DNA from: Lachnospiraceae bacterium XBB1006
Lineage (GTDB): Bacteria; Bacillota; Clostridia; Lachnospirales; Lachnospiraceae
Length of the DNA: 64,000 nucleotides
Assembly: GCA_900115795.1 (NCBI GenBank)
Contig: FOXT01000007.1
Location: forward strand, 62,001-126,000
Direction: 5' to 3'
Shown here: piece after piece, positions 7,667 to 17,003 of the stretch
Numbering within the stretch: the stretch's first letter is position 1
Layout of the letters: the number at the start of each line of letters is the position of its first letter
Translations under genes and position numbers: made by a program
The notes under the pieces: generated by a model
Databases searched by the model: none
What the model was told of the DNA's origin: nothing
The model's input: only the letters and a program-made list of their open reading frames with translations

Positions 7667-8731
7667 ATGACCAGATTAAACAAATCCCCCGCCTACCTTA
7701 CCTTGTATCGTTCTTTGGTGCACGATATCGTGTCCGGCATCTATCCCTACGGGAGCAAACTCCCTTCCAAACGGGTTCTTGCTGCCCAAACAGGATTAAG
7801 CGTTATCACTGTGTCTCACGCCCTTACCCTTTTATCTGAAGAAGGCTATGTGCAGAGTCGGGAACGCAGTGGTGTGTTTGTCACCTACCGTGGTGAGGAT
7901 TTTCTTGGAAACATTACGCTCTCCCTACCGCCCCTTCTGCATGAAGACAATGAACTACGGGAAATTGGAAATTTTCCCTTTTCTGTACTTGCCAAAACCA
8001 TGCGTAGAGTTTTGCTCGATTATGGCGAAGAGATTTTGACCAAATCCGACAACTCCGGTTGCCCCCGGTTGCGTGATGAAATCTGCCTGTATCTGGCCAG
8101 AAGTCGTGGAATCACCGTTTCTCCGGCGCAGATTATTGTCGGTTCCGGAGCCGAATACCTCTACTCCCTTATTGCCCAATTTCTTGGCACCGGTGAACGA
8201 ATTGCTATTGAAAACCCATCCTATGAAAAAATCCATGCCGTCTATACCGCCATGGGTCTTTCCTGCGATTTACTGACCATGACACCGGAAGGTCTTTCCT
8301 CTATTGAGTTAGATTGTACCGATGCTATAGCCTTACACGTCACACCCTTTAACAGTTTTCCATCCGGTGTAACTGCAGGAATTTCCAAAAAAATGGAATA
8401 TCTTCGATGGGCAAAAAAAAGAAATCGCCTTCTAATCGAAGACAATTACGATTCCGAATTAACGGTTTCCAAAAAAATGGAGGAGCCGCTTTTTTCCATG
8501 GAAAACGATGTGCAAGTCATCTACTTGAACACCTTCTCCAGAACCATCGCTCCCTCCATGCGTATCGGCTATATGATCTTACCGCCCAGCCTTGTAGAAC
8601 CCTTTCACAATAAACTGGGCTTCTACTCTTGCACCGTACCGGTTTTTGAGCAATACGTTTTAGCCGAGCTATTAAAAAGCGGAGATTTTGAACGCCACAT
8701 CAACCGCATTCGTCGTCAGCGTCGGCGTTAA
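7667..8731 (+). pseudogene. MocR-type regulator (GntR-aminotransferase fusion), C-terminally truncated
   Basis: Residues 8-75 form a GntR winged helix (SKLPSKRVLAAQTGLSVITV), and residues 100-354 are fold-type I aminotransferase-like with ENPSYEKIH and EDNYDSEL. Full-length members run to about 460-480 residues; this one stops at 354, just after the helix HINRIRRQRRR, so the C-terminal small domain is missing. In the segment LNTFSRTIAPSMRIGY the position normally held by the PLP-binding Lys is Arg292. The ATG at 7667 has AGGAG upstream. The 3' end overlaps the convergent GGDEF gene by 32 bases. A deletion probably joined the two genes. It may still bind DNA, but PLP sensing is doubtful. Confidence 0.78.
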
Positions 8732-10490
8732 CAACCCGGTTTTTTCCGCTTCGCTTTGCTTTGTACAAGGCGCCATCCGCCCGTTCAAAAATTGTTTTAA
8801 CACTGTCTCCCATATGGCGCTTTGTTACTCCGATACTAACGGTACTATAATACTCCTGCTGGCGTGCTAATACCTCTATGTTTTGGCGTACACGTTCCAT
8901 GCAAGCAACGGCTTTTTCTATTCCCACGTTTGGAATCATGCACAAAAACTCTTCACCGCCCCAACGACCACAAATTCCCCCCGTAATCTCCTCAACTTCT
9001 TTTTTCATGATGGCTGCCAGTTCTTGCAACACCTTATCCCCAACACCGTGACCATAGGTGTCATTGACTTTTTTGAAATTATCAATATCAACCATGGCGA
9101 TATTCATCGGCAGCTGATATTGGGATGTATAAACCAATGCGTTCTCAACTATTTTGTCCACCATTCGACGATTGTAGATTCCCGTTAGCTCATCTGTATC
9201 GGCCAACTGCTTCAACTCCATATTCGCCTGATACAATTCTTCCGCTGTAACATTAATGAAATTCGCCAATCGGTGTACCATGGAAATTTGCCCGTGAATC
9301 GCATCATCTTCCGATGGTTTCATCTTTTTCTCCACAACTTGCGCCTGCTGTCTGCACTCTTTGTCCCCTTCCCGCATGCTGATGGCAATCAACGTCACAT
9401 GGTGTTCTATCAGATCCTCTCCCATACGCATAATCTCGCCACAGGAATAAAAGCCGGATACGGGCGCCAGCTTACTAAATGGTCCGGTTTCTTTATTTAA
9501 CAGATACTTCCAATACAACCGGCGAATTCCGCAAGAATACAAAAAAACTGCCTGTGGTCCGAAATTTTCCACCGTTTCCACTAAGGTTGCCACATCTCTT
9601 CGAATAACATCCGGATCACCATAGCAAAAGTTAACCGTTGCCCCTTCCTGCACGTCTGCTGCCAAAAGAATGGACTCATCCTCTGCTCTGCAGGAAAAAG
9701 GCATACGTAATACTTCATGTCCGTTGTATCGATACATCATCGGAAATTCAAGAATATTAGCAAAAAAGTTTTCATCCGCCTGAATATCCAAATACTTGCT
9801 ATACATCCTTCCTGCCGGCACCCCATCCAGCTCATACAGCCTTTTCCCTTCGATGCGTGTAACGGTTAGATTTTTTCCTAGTGGTCTCCATCCAATTGCA
9901 TGATGAACATCTACACTCAGTGACCGGCTACGGTATAATACCATTGCAACCGCCTGGCGAGCCACCTGTTTCTCATCCAATACCCAGGTATCATTATCTT
10001 CAATGCGAAATGCGGCACTTCCGCCTCCAAACACCGGAATATCAGAACGACAGCCTTCGACCACCTTCAAAATCTCCTGTCCGTGAATCGACTTCAATGT
10101 CATCAACAATTCCACCGCACAAAGATTCTTTGCGTCTAACATCGCTGCACAGATTTTTTCTCCAACTGCGTGCTCTTCTCCCTGCGCGCACGGGAACAAC
10201 TGCACTTCTATCTCCGATGCTTCAAAAAAAGATACACTTAGCACCATCCCGTACTCTGCCAAATGTCCATCACATATATCTCCATTGGTACTCGTCCCAA
10301 CAATTTGTGCCTTCGGAAATGCTTCCCGAATCATTTCTTGTACCTGTCCCAGCTCGTCTTCTTCCAATAAAATCGAAAAGATGTGAAAAAGCACAGACTG
10401 ATACGCAATGCTCTGTGCATACGTATACAGCTCCTGTAGAATCTTCTCCACATCTTCAAATCCGGTTAATTCAAAATTCCTCTGTTTCAT
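8700..10490 (-). CDS. Diguanylate cyclase with FIST sensory domain
   Basis: Residues 10-375 match FIST N and C sensory domains (TSTNGDICDG, VFGGGSAAF, FLYSCGIRRLYW, PVSGFYSCGE); a helical linker of about 45 residues leads to a GGDEF domain (DELTGIYNRR, IDNFKKVNDTYGHGVGD, RWGGEEF near 510). GGEEF is a catalytically competent form, so it should make cyclic di-GMP. The inhibitory RxxD site upstream of it is absent. No membrane helix: a cytoplasmic sensor, and FIST domains are thought to bind small ligands such as amino acids. The start at 10490 uses GGAGGAG. The last nine or so residues (NADADDECG) are read from the antisense of the truncated MocR gene. Confidence 0.9.
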   Translation of the reverse strand: MKQRNFELTGFEDVEKILQELYTYAQSIAYQSVLFHIFSILLEEDELGQVQEMIREAFPKAQIVGTSTNGDICDGHLAEYGMVLSVSFFEASEIEVQLFPCAQGEEHAVGEKICAAMLDAKNLCAVELLMTLKSIHGQEILKVVEGCRSDIPVFGGGSAAFRIEDNDTWVLDEKQVARQAVAMVLYRSRSLSVDVHHAIGWRPLGKNLTVTRIEGKRLYELDGVPAGRMYSKYLDIQADENFFANILEFPMMYRYNGHEVLRMPFSCRAEDESILLAADVQEGATVNFCYGDPDVIRRDVATLVETVENFGPQAVFLYSCGIRRLYWKYLLNKETGPFSKLAPVSGFYSCGEIMRMGEDLIEHHVTLIAISMREGDKECRQQAQVVEKKMKPSEDDAIHGQISMVHRLANFINVTAEELYQANMELKQLADTDELTGIYNRRMVDKIVENALVYTSQYQLPMNIAMVDIDNFKKVNDTYGHGVGDKVLQELAAIMKKEVEEITGGICGRWGGEEFLCMIPNVGIEKAVACMERVRQNIEVLARQQEYYSTVSIGVTKRHMGDSVKTIFERADGALYKAKRSGKNRVVNADADDECG

Positions 10491-10570
10491 CACCCACTCC
10501 TCCATCCTCTACCTCTAGTATACCGATGGTTCGTTATGAAATTGCGAATTTACCGTGAATTTCTATTCAA

Positions 10571-11059
10571 TTATGCTTTCACACGCTCTGCTTCCATTGT
10601 CTGCTCCGTCTTCTTCTCCCGAAATATACTACGGAAAATCAATCGCACAAACGGTCCACAATAGAACATCTGGTATAACAACGCCATCGGGAAATTCATC
10701 GCCCAAGTCTGCACCCAGGTTCCAAATGACGGCTGCTTAAACAAAATCGTTGCAATAAGGCTCATGGTTGGACACATTATGCAACAAATGCAGATGGAAA
10801 TCCCATAGGTTATAAACTGTGGTCGGTCTGTGGGACGCAAAACAGAAAACGCAAGCTTTCTGGCAAGATTTCCAACAATAAAAAACTCCAGTACAAATGC
10901 AATCGGTACCATAATCGGAAGTTCATGCAATGCTGCTAAAAACGTAACTGTGGTTACGCCTCCCGTATTTAATGCTACGTTATAAACAACCATTCCGTAA
11001 ACCATAATGGTCGCCATAATAATTGTCAAAACAAAATCTTGAAACTTATTCTTTGGCAT
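10571..11059 (-). CDS. DUF2798-like four-helix membrane protein
   Basis: A 162-residue protein with four predicted membrane helices (about residues 10-32, 48-68, 82-108, 120-145) and basic ends. The N-terminal MPKNKFQDFVLTIIMATIMV and the pattern of paired helices resemble DUF2798 proteins, whose function is unknown. It has GGAGGA upstream and its own likely promoter with an extended -10 element at 11135. It stands alone between the GGDEF gene and lysS; spacing to both is large enough for separate transcription. Confidence 0.72.
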   Translation of the reverse strand: MPKNKFQDFVLTIIMATIMVYGMVVYNVALNTGGVTTVTFLAALHELPIMVPIAFVLEFFIVGNLARKLAFSVLRPTDRPQFITYGISICICCIMCPTMSLIATILFKQPSFGTWVQTWAMNFPMALLYQMFYCGPFVRLIFRSIFREKKTEQTMEAERVKA

Positions 11060-11109
11060 AAAAAATCCTCCTTCATAATAACAATAACCTACTTCGTGTT
11101 GTTCGTTAT

Positions 11110-11168
11110 CAATCCGGAGGATTGTGCGTTTCCAATTATACCATCTTCAGTTGCAGTAACTAGCTTAC
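11110..11168 (-). promoter_or_regulatory. Promoter with operator-like palindrome before the DUF2798 gene
   Basis: On the minus strand TGGTATAAT (TATAAT at 11135-11140) is an extended -10 element. Upstream of it GTAAGCTAGTTAC (11156-11168) is a near-perfect 13-base palindrome covering the -35 region, where a repressor could sit. Downstream, CAATCCTCCGGATTG (11110-11124) forms a small hairpin in the leader. Confidence 0.45.
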
Positions 11169-11231
11169 CATATTTTTACTTCGCATGTAAGTATGTTTTT
11201 ATAAAAGTACAATGCTCTCTCACATGCTTCT

Positions 11232-13166
11232 CTAGCACAGCTTAGCTCCTGCAGGAATATGGTTATCTACCATAATCAAATGAAGTTCTTCTTCTTCTGA
11301 ATCCTTTAAATTATTCACTGCTGAAAGCAACATACCGCAGGATTCAATTCCCATCATCTTTCTTGGCGGAAGATTCGTAATTGCAATCAATGTCTTTCCA
11401 ACCAACTCTTCCGGCTCATAGAACATATGAATTCCAGAGAGAATCGTACGGTCTGTACCGGTTCCATCATCCAAAGTAAACTGTAACAATTTCTTGGATT
11501 TCGGCACTGCTTCACATTTCTTAACCTTTACGGCACGGAAATCTGATTTACAGAACGTATCAAAGTCTACTTCTTCCTCGTATAACGGTTCAATCTTGAC
11601 ATTTGAAAAATCAATCTGATTGTTCGGTGTAAAGAATCCGCTCTTCTCTTCTGCTACCTCCGTGGACTTCTTGCCGGTTTTCTCAGATTTCATCGTCGGG
11701 AAGAGTAATACGTCACGGATTGCCGGGCTATTGGTAAGTAACATTACCAAACGGTCTATTCCATAACCGATACCACCTGTTGGCGGCATACCGATAGACA
11801 ATGCATTCAAAAAGTCCTCATCTGTATGATTTGCTTCTTCGTCGCCGGCAGCAAATGCTTCTTCCTGTGCTTCAAAACGTTTTCTCTGGTCAATCGGGTC
11901 ATTCAATTCAGAATATGCATTACACATCTCACGACCATAAATAAATAACTCAAAACGTTCTACCAATTCCGGTTTCTCCGGCTTTCTCTTTGTCAACGGT
12001 GAAATTTCAACCGGATGATCCATAACAAAGGTTGGCTGAATCAAATGCTCTTCTACATACTCTTCGAAGAACAAGTTGATGATATCGCCTCTCTTATGGC
12101 GCTCCTCGTATGCAATCTTATGCTCGTCTGCAACCTTCTTCGCCTCTTCATCCGTCTTAATCTCTTCAAAGTCTACATTGGCATATTTCTTAACCGCATC
12201 AATCATGGTTATACGCTCAAACGGCTTTCCAAGATCAATCATAGCCTCTGCATAAGGAATGGTAGTTGTTCCGCATACCTTCTGCGCCAAATGGCGGAAC
12301 ATCGTCTCCGTCAAATCCATCATACCATGATAATCCGTATATGCCTGATACAATTCCATCAGCGTAAATTCCGGATTGTGACGTGTATCAATACCCTCGT
12401 TACGGAATACACGTCCAATTTCATATACACGCTCCAAACCGCCAACGATCAACCGCTTCAGCGGTAATTCCAATGAAATACGAAGTTTCAGATCTTCATT
12501 CAAGGCATTAAAATGTGTCTCAAAAGGTCTTGCTGCTGCACCACCGGCATTGTTTACCAAAAATGGTGTCTCAACTTCCATAAATCCCTGGTCATCCAAA
12601 AATCTACGAATCTCACGAATAATCTGAGAACGCTTAATAAACGTATCCTTCACGTCTTCATTCATGATTAAATCTACGTAACGCTGTCTGTAGCGTAAAT
12701 CGGTATTGGTGAGTCCGTGGAACTTCTCAGGTAAAATCTGCAAGGACTTTGACATTAATGTCAATTCCTCTGCATGGATAGAAATCTCACCTTTCTGCGT
12801 ACGGAATACTTCACCCTTGACTCCAACGATATCACCGATGTCATATTTCTTGAAATCTTTATATGGCTCTTCTCCTATTCCGTCTCTTGCGACATATACT
12901 TGAATGTTGCCATTGCGATCCTGAACATTCATAAAGGATGCTTTACCCATAACACGCTTGCTCATCATACGTCCTGCAATTGCAACTTTCTGACCTTCCA
13001 TCGTATCAAAATTCTCTTTGATATCGGCGGAATGATGTGTCACATCGTACTTTGTGATGACAAAAGGGTTCTTGCCATTTGCCAAGAGCTCCTCATATTT
13101 CTCGTGTCGAACCTGCACTAATTTATTCAGGTCCTGTTCCTGGTTCTGTCGGGTTTCCTCAGCCAT
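11232..13166 (-). CDS. lysS: Lysyl-tRNA synthetase, class II, with extra C-terminal tRNA-binding domain
   Basis: A 644-residue protein, about 140 longer than ordinary LysRS-II. Residues 60-150 are the OB-fold anticodon domain (IAGRMMSKRVMGKASF), residues 170-500 the class II core (motif 2 FRNEGIDTRHNPEFT, motif 3 GGIGYGIDRLVML). The tail from about 535 (DFDTFCKSDFRAVKVKKCE) is an EMAPII/Trbp111-like OB fold, as found at the C-terminus of many MetRS. The extra domain should increase tRNA affinity. It follows greA with a 42-base gap, so greA-lysS is probably one unit under the promoter at 13744-13772. Confidence 0.95.
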   Translation of the reverse strand: MAEETRQNQEQDLNKLVQVRHEKYEELLANGKNPFVITKYDVTHHSADIKENFDTMEGQKVAIAGRMMSKRVMGKASFMNVQDRNGNIQVYVARDGIGEEPYKDFKKYDIGDIVGVKGEVFRTQKGEISIHAEELTLMSKSLQILPEKFHGLTNTDLRYRQRYVDLIMNEDVKDTFIKRSQIIREIRRFLDDQGFMEVETPFLVNNAGGAAARPFETHFNALNEDLKLRISLELPLKRLIVGGLERVYEIGRVFRNEGIDTRHNPEFTLMELYQAYTDYHGMMDLTETMFRHLAQKVCGTTTIPYAEAMIDLGKPFERITMIDAVKKYANVDFEEIKTDEEAKKVADEHKIAYEERHKRGDIINLFFEEYVEEHLIQPTFVMDHPVEISPLTKRKPEKPELVERFELFIYGREMCNAYSELNDPIDQRKRFEAQEEAFAAGDEEANHTDEDFLNALSIGMPPTGGIGYGIDRLVMLLTNSPAIRDVLLFPTMKSEKTGKKSTEVAEEKSGFFTPNNQIDFSNVKIEPLYEEEVDFDTFCKSDFRAVKVKKCEAVPKSKKLLQFTLDDGTGTDRTILSGIHMFYEPEELVGKTLIAITNLPPRKMMGIESCGMLLSAVNNLKDSEEEELHLIMVDNHIPAGAKLC

Positions 13167-13208
13167 ATGATTTCCTCACTTTCTTCTTATTTTCTCATTT
13201 GATAAAAT

Positions 13209-13685
13209 TTATGCTACACGCTGAATGTCGAGTACCTTATACTCTAACTCTCCAGCCTGTGTTTCAACCTTTACCGTATCGCCAACCTTTGCGCCGATTA
13301 ACGCTTTACCCACCGGAGATTCATTAGAAATCTTTCCTTCCAGGCTATTCGCTTCTGTGGAACCAACAATATAGTATTCTAATTCTTCCTCAAATTCGCA
13401 GTCGTAAATCTTAACTTTACAACCAACGCTAATCTTGTCCAAATCGACTTCTTCTTCTACTACTACTTCTACATTCTTAAGAATTGCTTCGATTTCTTCG
13501 ATTCTCGCTTCAATATCGCGCTGTTCATCCTTCGCTGCATCGTACTCTGCATTCTCGGACAAATCACCTTGCTCGCGTGCCTCTTTAATCTTCTGCGCAA
13601 CTTCCTTTCGCTTTACTACCTTTAAATCCTGTAATTCCGCCTCTAATTTCTGTAAACCGGCATATGTTAATAGTTTCTTTTCCAT
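13209..13685 (-). CDS. greA: Transcription elongation factor GreA
   Basis: A 158-residue protein of standard GreA length. The N-terminal coiled coil with the acidic tip (EAREQGDLSENAEYDAAKDE) and the C-terminal FKBP-like domain (YYIVGSTEAN, NESPVGKALIGAKVGD) are both complete. It enters the secondary channel of RNA polymerase and stimulates cleavage of backtracked RNA. GAGGTG lies upstream of the ATG at 13685. It is first in the greA-lysS unit. Confidence 0.97.
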   Translation of the reverse strand: MEKKLLTYAGLQKLEAELQDLKVVKRKEVAQKIKEAREQGDLSENAEYDAAKDEQRDIEARIEEIEAILKNVEVVVEEEVDLDKISVGCKVKIYDCEFEEELEYYIVGSTEANSLEGKISNESPVGKALIGAKVGDTVKVETQAGELEYKVLDIQRVA

Positions 13686-13743
13686 ACTAATTCACCTCAT
13701 TAACTTATTATTTCCCCAGTTGGATTTCCACTATAATCACAAC

Positions 13744-13772
13744 ATTATAACAAACACAAGTGCGTTCGTCAA
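13744..13772 (-). promoter_or_regulatory. Sigma-A promoter of greA-lysS
   Basis: Minus strand TTGACG (13767-13772), 17 bases, TATAAT (13744-13749): close to ideal, as expected for housekeeping genes. It starts about 20 bases after the dusB stop codon, with no clear terminator between, so some readthrough from dusB is likely. Confidence 0.85.
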
Positions 13773-13803
13773 GGAATTCTTGTTTCTATTTCTTGTAAAA
13801 TAC

Positions 13804-14775
13804 CTATTGTAATCGCATAACTTCGTCAAAAAGTGCCTCCAATTCCTCATAGGATTCTACCTCGTGAATGCGCCCACGAAGCTTTGCACTGTTCTTATAC
13901 CCGGACATATACCAGGCCGCATGCTTTCTCATCTCTCGAATTCCGGTATATTCCCCTTTAAATGCAATCTGCATCTTTGCATGGCGAAGCACCATGGCAA
14001 CCACCTCCGCAAGGGCCGGGCGCTCCGGATTATTTCCGGTTTCCTGCCAATGCTTTATTTGGGAAAAAATCCATGGATTTCCCTGCGCTGCACGTCCTAT
14101 CATAATTCCATCACATCCCGTCTGTGCCACCAATGCAGCCGCCGACTCCGCATCCACCACATCGCCATTCCCGATTACCGGAATGGATACCGCTTCCTTC
14201 ACTTGGCGAATGATATCCCAATCCGCCTTTCCGGAATAATATTGCTCTCGGGTTCGTCCATGGACCGCAATGGCTGCCGCACCGGATTCCTGTGCAATAT
14301 GCGCCATTTCCACCGCATTAACATGATTATCGTCAAAGCCTTTGCGAATCTTTACCGTCACCGGTTTCCGAATGGCTTTGACCGTTGCTTCAATAATCTC
14401 ACCCGCCAGCTTCGGTGTCTTCATAAGCGCGGAGCCTTCTCCATTATTCACAACCTTGGGAACAGGACACCCCATATTTAAATCCAGAATATCAAAATTA
14501 CGTTCTTCTATCCGTCTAGCCATCTCACTGACAATTTTCGGATCCGACCCAAACAACTGTAAACTGGCTGGCCGCTCCTTCTCGTCCACTTGCAATAGTA
14601 TTTCCGTATTCTTATTATTATACAAAATACCCTTTGCACTCACCATCTCCATACACACCAAATCTGCCCCCTGCTCTTTACACAAGAGTCGAAAGGGCAG
14701 ATCCGTCACGCCCGCCATAGGCGCTAAAATCAAATTATTTGTAAGCTCCAATGAGCCAATCTGTAATCTTGGCAT
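13804..14775 (-). CDS. dusB: tRNA-dihydrouridine synthase
   Basis: A 323-residue FMN enzyme with APMAGVTDLPFRLLC at the N-terminus, DLNMGCPVPKV and the invariant KIRKGFDD, then AVHGRTREQYYSGKADW and VIGNGDVVDAES, ending in a helical tRNA-binding domain. It reduces uridine in tRNA D-loops. The ATG at 14775 lies behind AGGAAAG and two bases after the coaX stop codon, so the pair is tightly coupled; the order of coaX then dus occurs in other clostridia. Confidence 0.94.
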   Translation of the reverse strand: MPRLQIGSLELTNNLILAPMAGVTDLPFRLLCKEQGADLVCMEMVSAKGILYNNKNTEILLQVDEKERPASLQLFGSDPKIVSEMARRIEERNFDILDLNMGCPVPKVVNNGEGSALMKTPKLAGEIIEATVKAIRKPVTVKIRKGFDDNHVNAVEMAHIAQESGAAAIAVHGRTREQYYSGKADWDIIRQVKEAVSIPVIGNGDVVDAESAAALVAQTGCDGIMIGRAAQGNPWIFSQIKHWQETGNNPERPALAEVVAMVLRHAKMQIAFKGEYTGIREMRKHAAWYMSGYKNSAKLRGRIHEVESYEELEALFDEVMRLQ

Positions 14776-14777
14776 AT

Positions 14778-15590
14778 TTATTTCTTTCCTAATTTCTGTT
14801 TCTCAATTACAAAGCGCGCACTATTTTTTTGTTTTTCAAAAATAAGGCGCATTCCTTTTAATGTTAACTGCGCATCATAGTAGTCAATACATCCGGTCTC
14901 CTCTGCCAAAAGAACTCCCAAGCCACCGGTCGCCACTACCTTCAAATCTTCAAGTCCGGATTCCTCTTTTATCTTCTCAACAATATACGCCGTTTGTCCA
15001 ATCTGACCGTACACAATTCCGGCCTGCATACTGCTAATGGTCTCCTTTGCCAAAATACTCTGAGGTTTCACTATCTCGAATTTAGGAAGCTGTGCCGCCA
15101 TATCCGATAATGCCTGTGCCGATGTTTGGATACCCGGCGCCGTCACCCCGGCAAGAAAACTTCCACTTTCATCCACCAGGTCATATGTCGTTGCCGTTCC
15201 ATAATCAATCACCAATACCGGGCCTCCATAAAGTTCATAGGCTGCCACAGCGTCTACAATTCGATCTGCACCAATCTGTCGCGGATTCTCTGTTGCCACA
15301 CGTATGCCGGTCTTAATTCCCGCGCCCACCAAAATCGGTTCTGTATGAAAATACTTCTCTATAGATCGACGCAAGGAATACATTACGTCCGGCACAACCG
15401 ATGCAATAATTACATCCGTGATATCATCCGGATTAATCTCGTTATGCTCCAGCATACCGGATAAATCAATTCCAAACTCATCTGCTGTTCTCGCTAATTT
15501 CGTAGTCATCCGGAAGGTTGCCCATAGCTCCTCTCCATGGAACACTCCCGCTGTAATGTTCGTATTTCCCACATCCAACGCCAATAACAT
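14778..15590 (-). CDS. coaX: Type III pantothenate kinase
   Basis: A 270-residue acetate/sugar kinase-fold protein. The start at 15590 ([15 protein letters not shown]) is chosen over one six codons upstream because the upstream gene ends there and its last codons GAGGAG serve as the ribosome binding site. Motifs: the phosphate loop [19 protein letters not shown] and [17 protein letters not shown] with the catalytic aspartates, and [11 protein letters not shown]. It phosphorylates pantothenate in the first step of CoA synthesis and is not feedback-inhibited by CoA in known members. Middle gene of DUF6145-coaX-dusB. Confidence 0.94.
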   Translation of the reverse strand: MLLALDVGNTNITAGVFHGEELWATFRMTTKLARTADEFGIDLSGMLEHNEINPDDITDVIIASVVPDVMYSLRRSIEKYFHTEPILVGAGIKTGIRVATENPRQIGADRIVDAVAAYELYGGPVLVIDYGTATTYDLVDESGSFLAGVTAPGIQTSAQALSDMAAQLPKFEIVKPQSILAKETISSMQAGIVYGQIGQTAYIVEKIKEESGLEDLKVVATGGLGVLLAEETGCIDYYDAQLTLKGMRLIFEKQKNSARFVIEKQKLGKK

Positions 15591-15594
15591 GTCC

Positions 15595-15927
15595 TTAGTC
15601 CTCCTCATCCAGACCTAAATAAAATACTTTAAAAAACATCTCCAATGACCGGAACAGTTCCTCCTTGTCCCGCTGCATCTTCTTCACTAATAGTCCGCTG
15701 CCAATGTCGTCGTACAACAAATCATTTTCATCACACTCCGTCTCAATTTGCAGCGTACCTTCTTCATCAAATACCAGTTTCAATATGCCTCCTACATCCT
15801 CCGTAAAAAGCACACACATAATCTTTAATTCATCCTTTATACTCTGAGGCAATCCCTGGAATGCCTCATCCAAATAAAATTTCTTTTCGTATGCGTTTGA
15901 CACGCACAAAACCACATTCTCGTCCAT
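15595..15927 (-). CDS. DUF6145-like small acidic protein
   Basis: A 110-residue acidic cytoplasmic protein starting [19 protein letters not shown], with no membrane helix or known active site. I associate this sequence with the DUF6145 family found in Lachnospiraceae, function unknown. It is the first gene of the coaX-dusB operon; its stop codon is five bases before coaX. A link to CoA metabolism or tRNA modification is only suggested by position. Confidence 0.75.
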   Translation of the reverse strand: MDENVVLCVSNAYEKKFYLDEAFQGLPQSIKDELKIMCVLFTEDVGGILKLVFDEEGTLQIETECDENDLLYDDIGSGLLVKKMQRDKEELFRSLEMFFKVFYLGLDEED

Positions 15928-15954
15928 ACTTACCTCTTCTCATTTCTTCACTTA

Positions 15955-15992
15955 CAACTCTTGATTATATCCTCTATTCTGAGAGTTGACAA
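15955..15992 (-). promoter_or_regulatory. Promoter of the DUF6145-coaX-dusB operon with overlapping inverted repeat
   Basis: Minus strand TTGTCA (15987-15992), 17 bases, TATAAT (15964-15969). A perfect inverted repeat CAACTCT...AGAGTTG (15982-15988 with 15955-15961) spans the spacer and -10 box, about two helical turns apart, so a dimeric repressor could cover the promoter. Confidence 0.65.
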
Positions 15993-16003
15993 TGGTTTTT
16001 TAC

Positions 16004-16039
16004 AAAAAATGGCACATGCGCGCTTTCACACATGTGCCA
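16004..16039 (-). terminator. Rho-independent terminator after the SPFH gene
   Basis: TGGCACATGTGTG pairs with CGCGCATGTGCCA around a short loop (16010-16039), followed on the minus strand by six T residues (16004-16009). It closes the nfeD-SPFH unit just before the coaX operon promoter. Confidence 0.85.
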
Positions 16040-16055
16040 AAATAGTATTTCATCT

Positions 16056-16988
16056 CTAGTTTTCTTTGATTACTTCTGTTACAGACTTGGCAAGTCCGGC
16101 AACCCCTTGAATTTCGGACGGAATAATAATCTTCGTTGCCTTACCGTCAGCTGCTCTTGCGAATGCTTCTAAACTCTTTAATTTCAAAACGGCCTCATCT
16201 GCACCGGCCTCTTTTAAGAAACGCAAACCATCTGCATTTGCCTGTTGAATCTTAAGAATTGCCTCTGCCTGACCTTCTGCTTCCTTAACGGTTGCTTCCC
16301 GCTTCGCCTCTGCACGAAGAATTGCAGCTTGCTTCTCAGCCTCTGCATCAAGAATTGCACTGGCCTTCTTACCTTCTGCAACAAGAATGGTGGACTTCTT
16401 CTCACCTTCTGCTCTTGTTACCGCTTCACGACGCTCACGCTCTGCCTTCATCTGCTTCTCCATTGCATCCTGAATGGCTGTTGGTGGAATGATGTTCTTA
16501 AGTTCCACACGGTTTACTTTAATTCCCCATGGATCGGTTGCTACATCCAACGTAGAACGCATCTTTGTATTAATGGTTTCTCTGGAGGTTAAGGTTTCAT
16601 CCAACTCCAAATCACCAATTATGTTACGCAATGTGGTTGCGGTCAAATTCTCGATTGCCATAATCGGATTTTCTACTCCGTAGCAATAAAGCTTTGGATC
16701 CGTAATCTGATAGAACACAACAGTATCAATTCGCATTGTAACATTGTCTTTTGTAATAACCGGCTGTGGAGCAAAATCCACAACTTGTTCTTTTAAAATT
16801 ACTCTTCTTGCAATGCGATCGATAATCGGCACTTTAAAATGAAGTCCTACTCCCCAAGTTGCCTGATATCCACCCAATCGTTCTACTACATACGCATGTG
16901 CCTGCGGCACAATCTTGATGCAGGAAGCGAGAATTGTCAAAAGGACAACCGCTAGCACTGCCCAAACAACAAGCTGTACGTATTCCAT
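16056..16988 (-). CDS. SPFH/stomatin-like membrane protein
   Basis: A 310-residue protein with one N-terminal membrane helix (residues 5-25), an SPFH domain (VPQAHAYVVERLGGYQATWG to residue about 190) and a long Ala/Glu-rich coiled coil (about 190-250, EAEKQAAILRAEAKREA). It belongs to the QmcA/stomatin group that forms large oligomers in membrane microdomains. It pairs with the NfeD protein upstream (15-base gap), the usual partner thought to work with stomatins in membrane quality control. AGGAGG precedes the start. Confidence 0.92.
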   Translation of the reverse strand: MEYVQLVVWAVLAVVLLTILASCIKIVPQAHAYVVERLGGYQATWGVGLHFKVPIIDRIARRVILKEQVVDFAPQPVITKDNVTMRIDTVVFYQITDPKLYCYGVENPIMAIENLTATTLRNIIGDLELDETLTSRETINTKMRSTLDVATDPWGIKVNRVELKNIIPPTAIQDAMEKQMKAERERREAVTRAEGEKKSTILVAEGKKASAILDAEAEKQAAILRAEAKREATVKEAEGQAEAILKIQQANADGLRFLKEAGADEAVLKLKSLEAFARAADGKATKIIIPSEIQGVAGLAKSVTEVIKEN

Positions 16989-17003
16989 TTCTTTTTCCTC
17001 CTA

